From: Nothopassalora personata
Lineage: Eukaryota; Ascomycota; Dothideomycetes; Mycosphaerellales; Mycosphaerellaceae
Direction of reading: 5' to 3'
Length of the DNA: 64,000 nt
NCBI GenBank assembly: GCA_033816765.1
Contig: CM066299.1
Location: 1 to 64,000, forward strand
A program made the translations under genes and the position numbers. The stretch's first letter is position 1. The number at the start of each line of letters is the position of its first letter. The notes beneath the pieces were generated by a model. The model was not told the DNA's origin and searched no databases. It worked only from the letters and a program-made list of their open reading frames with translations. Shown in pieces: positions 32,101-43,983 of this stretch.

Positions 32101-35049
32101 CTAGTTAGTACCCCGGTTACTCGTAATAGCTTAAGGGAGGCCGTAGTATCTTACCTAGTAGTCTAAGAACCTTTTAGCGTAGTCCTTAGCTTTTATAGTA
32201 GGTATCGCTTCTAAAACGACGGTCTTACTTAGTCGATCCTTAATTACCTAGAGGTAAGTGTTCCCTTACGACTCGGGTATGTCCGTTATAAAATCTATCG
32301 AGATCTCCTAGAAGAATCGGTCGGGAACCGGTAAGGGTTATAGGAGGCCGTGTTTTTATTCCCTCTATATCTTATTCCTACCGTAGTAGTTACAGTTCCT
32401 TAAGAACTGCCTTACGTGCTTAGACTATAGGGGCTAGTAGAAGTTGCGACTTAGTATCGATACTATAGAGTCCCGGCTAGGGTAGCCGTATACCGGTGAA
32501 TCGTGCACGGATTAGATTAGCTTAGTTCGAAGGGTATCGTTCTATAGAATCGCTATGTCCGCTTCCTTATAGTTAGACTCCGTAGAACTAGGAGCTCTAG
32601 GTACCTAAATCCTACCGCGGTAGCGAAGATACCCGTTACGGTCGATACTATAGTTACCTACTTACACCTTAAGTTTCACCTCGCTAGGAAGTAAACGCGC
32701 TCCTACCTTAATCGCGCGGTGTACCGCTTAGAACGTACTATCCTTCTCGATAGTTCTTTCCTAGAGGTCGTTTAGCTCTTAGTCTTAGAAGGATCCCTAT
32801 AGTGCGCCCGGTAAATCCGCCTCTTCTATAGCGGATAGTCCTTCGAACTACGTAGCTAAGATTCGTACTAACGAAACCTTTATAGTCGAGCTAGCGTCTA
32901 CTACCTTCGAGCCCGGCTAATTCTTTACGATGTCCGGTTTAAGAAATCTACGATACCGTAATAACTTGTCGTCCTACCTAAGTGTGTCCTACTCCCTTCG
33001 AGAAAGGGTATCCGGTACAATCGCCTCGGTACCCGGCCTATACACTAGTAAAAACTGGAACTTTATAACTTCCTTAACCTACCGGATCTACCGTTCGGAG
33101 AGCTGTCTCTTCGTTATAAAGTATTCTAGGTTCTTATAGTCCGTCTAGATTATAAAGGGCCTATATGTTTTTAACTCGGGAGCCTATTCCTTACGATAGG
33201 ACACTACCGTAAGTATCTCCTTATCGTGAATGTCGTAGTTAATCTTAGCCTTGTTAAGCTTCTTCGAGTAGAATCCTACTAGTTTTACGACTCCGTCCTT
33301 TTCTTATAGGAGGGCGCCTCTAAGCGTAAAGCCGCTATAGTCCGTCTCTAAAAACGTAGGGAGCTCCGGGTTCTAGTAGGCTAAAACTAGTGCTTTATAG
33401 TACTTATCCTTTAGGGACTTAAACGTATTAGCCTAACGATCTCCCTAGGAAAACACCTTATTCTTACCGGTTAGCAACGTTAAGGGCTCGGCGAGCTTCG
33501 AATAGTTTAGAATAAACATCCGGTAGTAGTTCGCGAAGCCTAAGAAACGCCACACTTCCTTCTAAGTAACTAGTGCCTTCTAGTCCTTTACTACTACTAC
33601 CTTCTCGGGGTCGGGTCCTACTCCTATCCCGTCGGCATATATAATAAACCCGAGGTACTTAACCTTCTTCTATACGAACTTACACTTCCCTAGATCTAGG
33701 AAAAGGCCTCCGTCCTAAAGCTTCTAGAGCACGATACGAACCTTCTAGAAATAGTCCTCTTTTATCCCGTCGGAGTAAATAACGACGTCGTTAGCGTAGG
33801 CTAAGGCAAAGTTGTCTAGGTAGTCCCGTAATAAACTGTTAATGTACCGCTAGAATGTTATAGAGGCCCCGGATAAACCGAACAGACATACTAGCTACTT
33901 CTATAGACCGAATCTAGTTCGAAAAGCCGTCTTATACTCTTCGCCTCGAGCTATCCGAAGGTAGTAGAATGCGGTAATAACGTCTACCTTCGTAATCTAT
34001 CTAGCGCCCGTTAGGTTCCGAATAGTTTCCGGGATTAATAGTAGCGGATAACGGTCCTACTTAGTAATCGAGTTTAGTACTCTATAATCGTAGTAGAACC
34101 TAAGTCCTCCCCCGGGCTTCTTTACGAATAGGACGGGAGCCGCCGCTTCTAAGGTAGAAGGGCGAATGTAACCCTTACGCTATAGCTCCGTTAGCGACTT
34201 CCGGAGGATAAGTAGCTCGTCTTTCGACATGCTATAGAGCGGTCCCTAGGGTAATAGTTCTAGGCTTCCGTCGGCTTTCGTCCGTATTTCGATCTTATAG
34301 TTAAGGTCGCCGCGGTGTAGAGCTAGTTTATCTACTTCCCTAGTAGAAAATAACGGTAGTATATCCTAAAGTTCTAGAGGTAAGCCCTTCTTAAGTTCCT
34401 CTCGCGTAGGCGGCTCCTTCTTACTAAGGGCTTTCTTAATATCTTCTACGGTCGCCGCGGCAATCGTAGCGAAACGCTTACCCGATTCGTGTTCTTCGTA
34501 GTTACGTCCTTTGGGTACCTATTTCTTTACTAAGCTATAGTAGTACCGGCGCTTTTTAGGCGCGGTCCGGATCTAATTGTACGCCTTCTACGGGTTCCCT
34601 AGGATTATAGGGAAGTCTAGATTAGGCACGACGTAAGTATAAACTACCTAGTAGATCCCGGCAGTTTCTATACGGAAGGCGACTACTCCTTCGATCGAGT
34701 TCCGCATTGCCTTCGTAAACCCTGTAGCCCTACGGCTCTCGTTACTAACATACGTAAGACCGAGGCCTTTCGCTAAGTCTCCGTTAATTACAGCGTAGCA
34801 CATACATCCTTTATCGATAAGGGCAAACGTTCCGTAACTTTCGTTTAGGAGTACGTTAGTATATATAAGATTCCTATTTATAGAACTCTTAACTGCGTTC
34901 TACCCCTTTACTAGTGCTTCTTTATCTCCTAGTTCTAGCTTTCGACTAGGAGCTAGTCTTTTCCTATCTCTTTGGGATCCGACTTAAACCTATCGTCCTC
35001 TAGAATCGGCGCGACTGAGGCCGCATTAATCCTAGTAGGATTAACTGCT

Positions 35050-36400
35050 GCGGCGTACGGGCATTCCTTTACTCGATGTCCGCTCGCTCTATAGCGGAAG
35101 TAGAGCTATTCTTAGCGCCTGCGATCCCTCTCCGCGGTGTCTACCTATTTTGCTCTCTACCTCCCTTTATCCTCCTTCCGATCTCTACGACTTCTAGAGC
35201 GGCCTTCGCTTATCCGGGTTGGTGCTATGATAGTGTTACTATCGGTATTAACCTAGCTACTAGCCGCTCTCGTAAAAGAACGGGTAGTAACTATAGCGGT
35301 CGCACTAGAGTCCTTATTATTGTCCTTCCACCTCTTATGTCACGAGGCTACAGTGCGAGAGTGCAGGGGTGTAGTATTAACAAAGTCGATAGCTCAAGAG
35401 AGAAGTAGGTTCTAAGGTCGAGGCCTATACTTAAGGGCCGAGGTGTCGCGGGTCGGCTTCGGGCCGGGCTGAGTCATCCTGGTCACGTGCTCTGAGGTCA
35501 CGTGATCCATCCCAAATCCTTCACTTGCGGAGCGGCCGTGACATCTTATAGGCTATTTTGAACTGGTCCGTGTCCTCGAGGTTAGTTATGATCCGTTCGA
35601 CCTCCCCCGTAAACTCGTAGTAGTCCTCCTTCTTTAGTATAGCCGCCGTGTACATCCGAACGGGGTTCGAGAAGGTGTTACGTAAGTAACTAATCTTCGC
35701 GTCGTCGCTCCAGTTCTCTCCGCCGGCGCTTAGTAGGAGTCCGTCAAATTTTATCTAGTGATCGTGCTAAGGTTAACCGTTCGTATACTTAATCTTAGTG
35801 AGCTGCTCTAGGGCCTTAGCGCGCTCGTTACTATTACCGAAGACTTTCTCGAGTTACGTAAAGAAAGTAACGGGGTCCTTCCTAAGTTCGCCGTCTCCCT
35901 TGTCCTAGAAGTGCCGCATCCTAGTACGCTCTCTCGCTAGTAAGGTGTCGTTAATCGCGTCCCAGTAATACTCCTTAGAGAGCGTCGGTTTTAGGGCGGA
36001 TCGCACCCTAAAAGAGCTCTTTAACCTTAAGAAGTAATCGCGGAATGTCTCTACCTTACCGTCCTAGGAAGGGGGGTTCTAACCTCTAGGACCCGATGGT
36101 TCTTCTCCGGTACGCGGCGAGGGCGCGGCGGCGTTCAGCGTCTATAGTAGCTGTCTCATTAGGTTACTAGTAGTCGTCTCGTTATAAACTAGTAGCGAGA
36201 CTATAGGTATTAACTAACGTCGAGCGTCTTCCAATTCTTTTAAAGCGGCGCGCGTTACAATTAACTCGGCTTATATCTCTTCCTGTCGCTAGTACAGTTA
36301 CTATAGTATAAGTTAGAAGTTTTCATTCGGGGCACTAGTCCCGGGGCTCTCGCTACCCGGCGACGTTATTACGTATCCCGTCTCTTTAATAGTAGGTGCC
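35050..36400 (-). pseudogene. Gypsy D gag
   Basis: Minus strand. The gag core spans about 35560-36300. A CCHC knuckle at about 35057-35104 reads FRYRASGHRVKECP, the first two cysteines converted to Tyr/Arg-context codons by RIP. A 206-bp solo LTR (35338-35543) lies between core and knuckle. The plus-strand open stretch at 35076-35408 is antisense shadow. Confidence 0.8.
35338..35543 (+). mobile_element. Undamaged solo LTR, 206 bp
   Basis: Starts TGTCACGAGGC, ends GCCGTGACA, and is flanked by a perfect target duplication TCTTA (35333-35337 and 35544-35548). GC-rich, with intact TpG/CpA in a RIPped host. It contains two GGTCACGTG sites 18 bp apart (about 35480 and 35498). It does not match the other LTRs in the window apart from its terminal TGTCACG. 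Confidence 0.92.
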
Positions 36401-36427
36401 TAGCTAATTCGAATAGATCGAACTTAA

Positions 36428-36589
36428 TGTCACGGGTAAACGACGTATACACTAAAGTTCTATGAAGTTTATAATAAGTTCGATATAGAAGAAAGGGGAA
36501 GTTACATGCTGTCCGAAGAAAAGGTGTCGGAAAGCAATCCGAACGTATAGGCGTAGCCTATACTAAGAAACAGGGGCCCGCCCCTTACA
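36428..36589 (-). repeat. Gypsy D 5' LTR
   Basis: 162-bp partner of 29187-29348; it retains TG...CA ends. Confidence 0.9.
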
Positions 36590-37767
36590 AGTCCGCCGCT
36601 AATGTTATATTCCGAGAGCTTAGCCCTTAGAAGCGGGTTAAAGTGTTAAAGGACTTCTATAAGGGCTTCGAGAAGGTGTTCGAAGACTACTCCGTCTAGG
36701 TTAACCTATTTTTCGAGGAAGTTAAGAGTAGTATAGGCAAGAGCTACTAGAATGAATTCCTTAGTAATAAGAAGCTCGATGTCTTATTTCCTATCGTCGG
36801 TAAGATTCGTAAGACCGGTTTAGAGATTCGTAACCGAGAGAAGACTCTTCGAGCTACGCTTACCCGCTACTAGCTATAGTAGATAGACAATAAGATTCTT
36901 AATCGACGCGTTATCTCTAAGCTTTATAGTACTAATAGCGGGCGCCGCTAGTTTACGGCCTTTATTAATAAGTACCTAGATTATAGTAGGGCTATTAGTA
37001 GAATTTAGAGCGCATTAATCTAGCGTATAAGGATCGGCCGTAAGGGTATAGATCGTAAGCGAATTCTAGAGCCTAGTAATCTTACCCGGTACGATAGGGA
37101 GGCTAAAGCACGTAGTATTAATCCGTAGTCGGCTAAGAGTAGGGAGATTATTAGAAGACACCGCCTAGCCGTCTATAAGGATAGCCTTCTATACTTTATA
37201 GAGGGTACTATTACTAAGAAGTCCGCGTCCCTAGAGGATAGCATAGATTAACCTAGACTATCTAGCTAGTAATAGCCTTAGCTACGTTAGCTACTACCGG
37301 GTAGTAAAGGTAAAGGACGTGTAAAGAGTACTACGCTAACTCTACTACTAGCCTCTACTTAGCCTATAGTCCTATCGAGAGGCAGTCGTAAGTCGAGTCG
37401 ACTTAAGTAGCTCCGTATAGGCGAGAGCATAGGTAAGGGTATAACTACGCCTACTCGATCCTCGCCTAACCGAACGCTATACGGCGTACCTATACGCGAA
37501 GGCAGTCCGCTAGGTACACCGGTTAGCACCCTACGATCTACTCCGGCCCTAACTAAGAATAGTAATCCGATACTTACTATGTTACCTTCGGCTATAATTA
37601 GGGATGTATTAGTCTTTAAAGATTAGATCCTATAAGAAGACGAGGCCCTCCGGATTAAGCGCGCTAACTGTACCTATAATAAGCGGTACTATAGCATTAA
37701 GTTTAGGAACTCGATTAATGTAGATAGCATTAACTAGCTACCTAAGTACCGGATGGCGGGCCTTAAC
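36590..37767 (+). repeat. Left arm of a large fold-back: inverted partial copy of the 38640-41687 frame
   Basis: About 1.18 kb that is the inverted counterpart of 40363-41542. Read on the plus strand it encodes the same N-terminal part of the large unknown frame (roughly residues 50-440) with RIP stops at mostly the same kind of positions. The left edge is cut by the Gypsy D LTR, while the right arm continues homologous upstream sequence past this point, so D inserted into this arm. The inner edge is a 21-bp hairpin. Confidence 0.9.
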
Positions 37768-37824
37768 TCGGACAGGCCTATATAGTAATGTCTACTAACT
37801 ACCCTATATAGGCCTGTCCGAGTT
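37765..37824. repeat. Perfect 21-bp hairpin
   Basis: AACTCGGACAGGCCTATATA+G at 37765-37785 and its exact complement at 37804-37824, separated by an 18-nt loop. It lies exactly where the two fold-back arms stop matching, and keeps GACAGG/CCTGTC intact. Confidence 0.95.
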
Positions 37825-38639
37825 ATAGTAGTATAGAGCGGCGCTTATGTAAGTAGGGGTATTTACCGGTCCCGGGACCGTAAAATTAGGTTACGTAACG
37901 AGTAGCGTAGTAGCTAGATAAAGAAGAGGATTAGCGGACCTAAACCCCTATGCCCTCTACTCGAGAGATATAAATTGAATTGTTACCTAATGCTACGCTT
38001 ATAATACTTAACTACGTAGTATATATCTTAATAGCTATACTAGGTCCTACTAGTTTACCTAAATGTCCAATTAAACCTAAATGAAATTAGGGCAAGTTGG
38101 ACCTAAGGGACCCCCCTCTAAACCTAAGGTTAATATAACCTATTAGTCGTTAATATATCCTCCCCTATTACGAACCTGTTCTTAGGTTCTAAAGTAGTAA
38201 GCCCGGGCACTATAGGTAGCGTAGTTAGTTACTATAAGCTAAGGTGGTCTTATAGTAGTATAGTAGCTCACCCTACTATTTAGCTTAATATATAAGATGT
38301 TAGGCAATCCTAGGGCCTACTAGCGACAGTTTATAAAGATCGAAAGGATCCTTCTAATAGAGACCGTAATAGTAACGTTAATAACCGCGACTCGCGCCCG
38401 TCGTACTATATTAACGTATACTACGAAACTAGCGAGGGAATAGGTAGCTATGTTAGCATTAATCGAACGGGCTAGATAGTCGAATAATACGAACGCCATT
38501 TATGAAATAAGTAAGTGTTAGTACTAGTAACCTAATAAATCTAAAGACGAGTCTATCGCGTAGCTAGAAAGTTAGTTAAGGGAAGATAAGTAACTATAAG
38601 AAATAAGGAAGATCTAAGGACTAGAAGTACCCGTACCCG
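37825..38639. other. Spacer between hairpin and large unknown frame
   Basis: RIPped AT-rich sequence. It contains the palindromic motif at 37864-37888 (TTTACCGGTCCCGG half-site). No domain was recognised on either strand. Confidence 0.4.
37862..37888. repeat. ACCGGTCCCGGGACCGGT-type palindrome, copy 1
   Basis: Reads ATTTACCGGTCCCGGGACCG then TAAAAT, an imperfect copy of a 26-bp palindrome also found at about 42145 and 43985. Confidence 0.75.
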
Positions 38640-38649
38640 AAGCATTAAT

Positions 38650-38702
38650 TAGAACTAGAACTAGAATTAGAACTAGGAATAGAATTAGAACTAGAAACTA
38701 GT
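38650..38702. repeat. Degenerate hexamer array (AGAACT)n
   Basis: About eight copies of AGAACT/AGAATT. On the minus strand it would code for Phe-Gln/Phe-stop repeats at the end of the large frame. Confidence 0.85.
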
Positions 38703-40362
38703 ACCTATAGGCTATAGCTATAGCCGGAAAATCAACTAGAAACTAGGAGCCTATAAACCCGTACTAACTACTTAGTTCTACTTATTCTTATACAATTCCT
38801 TTATCTAGACCTACTCGTTATCGTAGCTAACACTAGTCTCATTAGACGTGTCCCTAAGTAGCTAGCTAGTAAAGTTCCTATAGTAGTTACGGAAGAAGCT
38901 CTTATTACGCCCTTCGCTTATAAAGTATATCTACTTAAGAGTAGTAACTAAGCTAAGCTACTTATCTATTAATTTTATAGCTTGGACGCGCTAATTATGT
39001 ATCTTCTTATAGAAGAGCTCCGAGTCTAGGCGGACCGTAGCATTAAGCTACCTTCTAGCATTAAGGATAACTTCGTTATCGTTCTAAGACTTTAAACCCG
39101 CTAGGGCATCGGATAGAGGGCTAATACTACTAAGGTGTACGGCCGTAGGGAAAGGATAGCTAGGTACTAGGCGTCGATACTTAAACCCTATAGCGCTCTT
39201 ACTCGGCGTCTTAAAGTTACAATAGAGGTCTATTACCTAGTGTATGCTCTAGCTTCTCTAGAGTTTAAGATAGTTATCGTCGCGAATCTCGATAAAGTAA
39301 GGGTTAATCTACCGTAGCGTCTTCTTATATACGGCCTACCTTATTAGAACGCCTATAGTAGTTACCCGTATTTACCTAGCGCTTAGATCCTCTCTAAACT
39401 AGCTAATACTGTTTTTACTTAGGTAGTTCTAAACCCTAACCGAGAAGAAACGCTTAAATCGGCCGTCTTCTATATAGTCGTTATTCCGGCACTACTAGAT
39501 AAACTCTATAGCATTCTCTTACTTATAAAAACCGTGTAAAAACTCCGGCCCACTAGTGTCCTCTAAGTTAAGAGAGTATAGCATGTTAAGCCGATTACTA
39601 GTCTAGTAGTTTTCAATTTTAAGGTTTAAGTCGGCCCTAGCATACTATACTATAGCGTTCGCGTTACCCCCCTAATAAGCCCTATTAAAGCTAAAGATCG
39701 TAGGCCTAGGGAAGGAGATAAACCGAGTGTAGTATTAAGGGTATAGCGCTACTTATAAGAGCTATAGCCCGGGGTCTTATTACATAATCTATTAGCTTAG
39801 AGAATACTACATGTTCTAGTAGACGCCGCCGTTACTAACCTTATTTAATTCTCGTAGGTACTATCGGTATACGTCGAATTCTCGACTTATTATCTCTCTA
39901 ACTGTTCTAACCCGCGGCGCTAGTTTAGCGTTATTATACTAGTATAGTATGTTACTATTAATGTAGGTACCGGTACTATTAAGATCGGCTTAGTTAGCTT
40001 TATTAATGCCGAATTTGTCGAGGATCTAGTTATAGTTAGTATACGTAACGATACTACTCGTAGTGCCGACTTTACCTCGAACGCGGAGGTAGCTAAGCGG
40101 GTTAATAGTCTTCTAACTACGCTTATTAGGGCGAAACCACGACCTATTCTTTACCTTAATAGCTAAAAAACTCTTACCTTTAAAGAGCTAGTCTTGAACC
40201 TTAAGCGTACGCTTATATAGGGTATTAGCGGTAATACCGGGATTCGTAACGAAGTAGAGGGCCTTATAGTAGAAATCTCGAATATACTAATCGCACATTA
40301 TAGCGCTAACCTTACTATCCCTCTTAAGAACCTACGAGACAGTATGTTCGAGTATCTTAAGG

Positions 40363-41542
40363 CCCGCTATCCGGTACTTAGGTAGCTAGTTAATGCTATC
40401 TATATTAATCGAGTTTCTAAACTTAATACTATAGTACCGCTTATTATAGGTGCAGTTAGCGCGCTTAATCCGGAGGGCCTCGTCTTCTTATAGGATCTAA
40501 TCCTTAAAGACTAATACATACCTAATTATAGCCGAAGGTAACATAGTAAGTATCGGATTACTATTCTTAGTTAAGGCCGGAGTAGATCGTAGGGTACTAA
40601 CCGGTATACCTAGCGGACTGCCCTCGCGTATAGGTACGCCGTATAGCGTTCGGTTAGGCGAGGATCGAGTAGGCGTAGTTATACCCTTACCTATGCTCTC
40701 GCCTATACGGAGCTACTTAAGTCGACTCGACTTACGACTGCCTCTCGATAGGACTATAGGCTAAGTAGAGGCTAGTAGTAGAGTTAGCGTAGTACTCTTT
40801 ACACGTCCTTTACCTTTACTACCCGGTAGTAGCTAACGTAGCTAAGGCTATTACTAGCTAGATAGTCTAGGTTAATCTATGCTATCCTCTAGGGACGCGG
40901 ACTTCTTAGTAATAGTACCCTCTATAAAGTATAGAAGGCTATCCTTATAGACGGCTAGGCGGTGTCTTCTAATAATCTCCCTACTCTTAGCCGACTACGG
41001 ATTAATACTACGTGCTTTAGCCTCCCTATCGTACCGGGTAAGATTACTAGGCTCTAGAATTCGCTTACGATCTATACCCTTACGGCCGATCCTTATACGC
41101 TAGATTAATGCGCTCTAAATTCTACTAATAGCCCTACTATAATCTAGGTACTTATTAATAAAGGCCGTAAACTAGCGGCGCCCGCTATTAGTACTATAAA
41201 GCTTAGAGATAACGCGTCGATTAAGAATCTTATTGTCTATCTACTATAGCTAGTAGCGGGTAAGCGTAGCTTGAAGAGTCTTCTTACGATTACGAATCTC
41301 TAAACCGGTCTTACGAATCTTACCGACGATAGGAAATAAGACATCGAGCTTCTTATTACTAAGGAATTCATTCTAGTAGCTCTTGCCTATACTACTCTTA
41401 ACTTCCTCGAAAAATAGGTTAACCTAGACGGAGTAGTCTTCGAATACCTTCTCGAAGCCCTTATAGAAGTCCTTTAACACCTTAACTAGCTTCTAAGGAC
41501 TAAGCTCCCGGAACATAATATTAGCGGCGGACTTCGGCGTGT
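40363..41542 (-). repeat. Right arm of the large fold-back
   Basis: Inverted counterpart of 36590-37767, about 1.18 kb with high identity. The homology on this side probably extends to the point where Gypsy D cut the left arm. Confidence 0.9.
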
Positions 41543-41687
41543 TCGTATTAGTAAGGACATGCTTAACGTTGTCCGGTAGACGAAGAGACTCGAACAAGGT
41601 CTAAGGTAGGCGGGTAAGCCTAGTAATAGTACTAGTAAGCGCTATACTCGAGCTAGCCGGGCGTAACGAAGGACTAGCTAAAGCTAT

Positions 41688-42289
41688 AATAACTAGGATT
41701 CGCTAGTAGTAAGATCGTAAGAGCTAGCTATCTCGTAGTACTACTCTAGAGTGTTAGTAAGCTTTAAAAGCTTAATGTCGGGGTAGGGGCTTTAAAGAAG
41801 GTTAAGGTCGTAAAGAGAGAGGCTAAAGAACTATCTAATGTATATAGTAGTAGTAGATAGATATGTTAGTAGTTAGTGTTAGTTATCGGTAAGGATGTAC
41901 TAGTGTTTAAAGAAAAAAAAGAGGAAGTAGTAGGTAGAGAGCTACGCTTAAGTATGCCTCTTAGCGTATATCCCTATAATTGTTATAAGGCAGTAGCACC
42001 GAGACCGGTCTTATAAGTAGTAAGAGTAGTGCTATTAAGGTTATACTAAAGGTCCGATAACCCTACATGTAACCGAAAACTAGTACTAGTAACTACCTAG
42101 GTAAGCATTTAATAGAGGCATGCTATACTATTACGTAATCCAATTTACCGGTCCCGGAACCGGTAAATGTAACTCTACTAACTAAGGTCTAACTAAGGTA
42201 AGAACACCCTATAAAGTGAAGTCTAGATAACCGAATTAGCTTAATAAACTAAAGGGCATACGTAACACATGCCTAAGGGAAGTAAACTC
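41688..42289. other. Spacer with palindromic motif
   Basis: RIPped sequence upstream of the large frame; no gene is visible. It holds the second ACCGGT-type palindrome near 42145-42170. Confidence 0.4.
42145..42170. repeat. ACCGGTCCCGGGACCGGT-type palindrome, copy 2
   Basis: AATTTACCGGTCCCGG followed by AACCGGTAAAT, near-perfect palindrome. Confidence 0.8.
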
Positions 42290-43960
42290 CGTACGCTATT
42301 ACTAACTAATTAGTTCTTAGCCTCGATCCTACTAAACTATAAAATTTCGGCTATAGAAAGGTTATAAGGCCTAACCTATAGCTTCTTAGATTCCGGTTTA
42401 GGATCCGATCCCCTTTCGTTAACTCCTATAGGTAGCACGTCTTCGTCGGCGATAGGCTCGATCTCGTTCGAATTACTACTATCTTCGCTATTAGCGACGT
42501 CTCCCTCCCCTATTACGAGATCGATCCCATTATCTAAGTTTAGTACTCCTATGTTATCCGGGCGAAGCTTTAGAACTAGCTTAAGGTTTTCCCATGCCTA
42601 AACACCCTTTATTAGCGTACTATTAAGTTCCTTAAGAATATAGGTACTAAGCTCCCTAGAGACACTAAACACCCGATATGGACCTTACTATCGGTAACTA
42701 ATCTTGCGTAAGAAGTTATCCTTATATAGCTTATCGAACCTTATAATAAGGTCGCCCTTCTAGAAACTAATAAAGTTAACATTCCGGTAAGAATTAAAGT
42801 AGTCCTTACTAAGTTCTCTTAGCCGCTTCCTTCGAGCATATAGCTCTTCTAAACTAAGGTCTCGAGCCTAGAGTTAACGCGTACGTATAAACTAAGCAAC
42901 TAAATTAGTAGCTCCTTAAGGTAGAGTCGTGTTGCGTACTAGGCTAAGAGGGGTTATAAAGGCTATTAAGTCCCGGTAGGACTTATCTAAAGTGATCTAA
43001 TTATAACCTAAAAACAGGTCTATAAGTAAAGCGACTCGGTACCCGGTAAAATCCTCTAAGAAGCTATCCGTGTCCGGTAGAATGTTAGTATCGCGTATAG
43101 TAACCTTATTTAGGAGCATAGCTAAGTTAATTAACCGATATAGCATATCGCTTCTAGAGGCATTAACCTTCTTTACGACTAGGAACTAGCTATTAGAATA
43201 TGCCCCTTATAAGTATTCTGGGATGTTATTCTTAATCCGGGCTCTAATTATACGCTTAATAATTGCCCTAAGACTTAGGTACAACCGGATAGGGCGTGCC
43301 TAATATAGCTTATAAGGGACCGTGTTAATCTTCTAAGGTAGTATAACGTCGTACCTAATTTGCCTTATATAACTAAAATCCTAAGCGAGGACTACCTCCC
43401 GGTCATAGAGCATCTTATCGAATAAGGCCCTTTCTATTAGCAATAGCTTAATGCTAACCTTAATTAAGGTAAGCCGTTCTAGAGTAATCCGGCTACCTCG
43501 CTTAATACTTAAGAATTTCTTAGTTAAGTACTTCCCGTTAAACGGACCTTGTCCTTTAGGCATCTTAGACTCTAGGTATAGCGCCCTACGCTTCTATTCT
43601 ATATCTCCCTTAACTTATAATTCTAGGCGCTCGTAAACGCTCGCGTCTACTAGCTTCTTCTTATCCGCCTAACGCTTATATATCGTAAAGACCTACGGCA
43701 TCCTAATGTTAGCTATATGTTAGCCTACTTATTACTTCCGTGCCTAAGCATTTAATATAGATTGCCTTAAGATCTCGGAGGGCTAATCCCCTTAAACTAA
43801 ATAAACGTTAGTAATAGAATCTCCCTTAAACGTGCTTATTCCAATTTCTATAACTCGCTCCTTTATTCTAGTACTCCTCAGTAATCCTAATAAGTAAGCT
43901 AAATAGTTACTAGGTGTTAGAGCCTTACCGGGTTCCTATAGATACGTCGTATCGTAGTCG
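42290..43960 (-). pseudogene. Deleted Gypsy pol fragment (RT joined to integrase C-terminus)
   Basis: On the minus strand, about 43400-42900 reads RT motifs: an LIDLFLGYN catalytic-Asp block followed by ITLD, RDLIAFITPL and a TTLPxGATN block. Immediately after, at about 42890, it passes into an integrase C-terminal segment (YRNVNFISF then KGDLIIRFDK, KISYR, GPYRVF). The palm with YxDD, RNase H and the integrase core are missing, so it is an internal deletion derivative. The open 60-codon stretch at 43381-43563 is its pre-RT part. It lies between the palindromes at about 42145 and 43985, which may mark its ends. Confidence 0.65.
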
Positions 43961-43983
43961 TACCCGTTTTCCTTACTATAGCT

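Larger units (their letters stand above)
30780..34990 (-). pseudogene. Gypsy D pol (protease to chromodomain)
   Basis: Minus-strand reading. Protease at about 34500-34950. RT at about 33570-34180, with AYANDVVIYSDG at about 33781-33800, where the second Asp-type position of YxDD has become Asn (GAC/GAT to AAC by RIP). RNase H at about 33230-33430 contains TDYSGFTLRGAL. Integrase spans about 31000-32700 and is split by the solo LTR at 31666-32100. A chromodomain-like segment at about 30790-30960 reads VEEILYARTTVRG then TGYYNPT. Stop codons throughout. Confidence 0.85.
29187..36589 (-). mobile_element. Gypsy D, chromovirus-type LTR element, RIP-inactivated, with two solo-LTR insertions
   Basis: 162-bp LTRs at 29187-29348 and 36428-36589. 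The right copy keeps TGTCACGGG...CCTTACA and the left copy shows TATTACGGG...CCTTATA, a RIP-type change. The polypurine tract, rich in GGAGGA and G10 on the minus strand, lies at about 29350-29375. Minus-strand order gag, knuckle, protease, RT, RNase H, integrase, chromodomain. Flanking pentamers CTAGT and AGTCC differ, and the left flank is the SNF2-like gene while the right flank is the fold-back arm. Interrupted by solo LTRs at 31666-32100 and 35338-35543. Confidence 0.9.
38640..41687 (-). pseudogene. Unrecognised ~1,000-codon reading frame of a repeated element (RIP-inactivated)
   Basis: A single minus-strand frame can be followed for about 3 kb with stops only of the TAA/TAG type. It starts near 41687, where an ATA probably was ATG, with Ala/Ser-rich sequence. 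It then runs through a basic helical N-terminal part (KDFYKGFEKVFEDY, RRQFTAFINKYLDYSR), a Ser/Thr/Arg-rich linker, and a long central region with many Tyr, Asn and Arg residues (ARADLNLKIENYQTSNRLNM). It ends in an FQFQ-type repeat encoded by the AGAACT hexamer array at 38650-38702. The N-terminal part is duplicated in inverted orientation at 36590-37767, so this was a multicopy sequence, as RIP requires. I do not recognise a transposase, polymerase or other family. Confidence 0.55.

Noticed and set aside
35076..35408. 110-codon plus frame.
   Set aside because: Antisense to Gypsy D gag knuckle and continues into a solo LTR.
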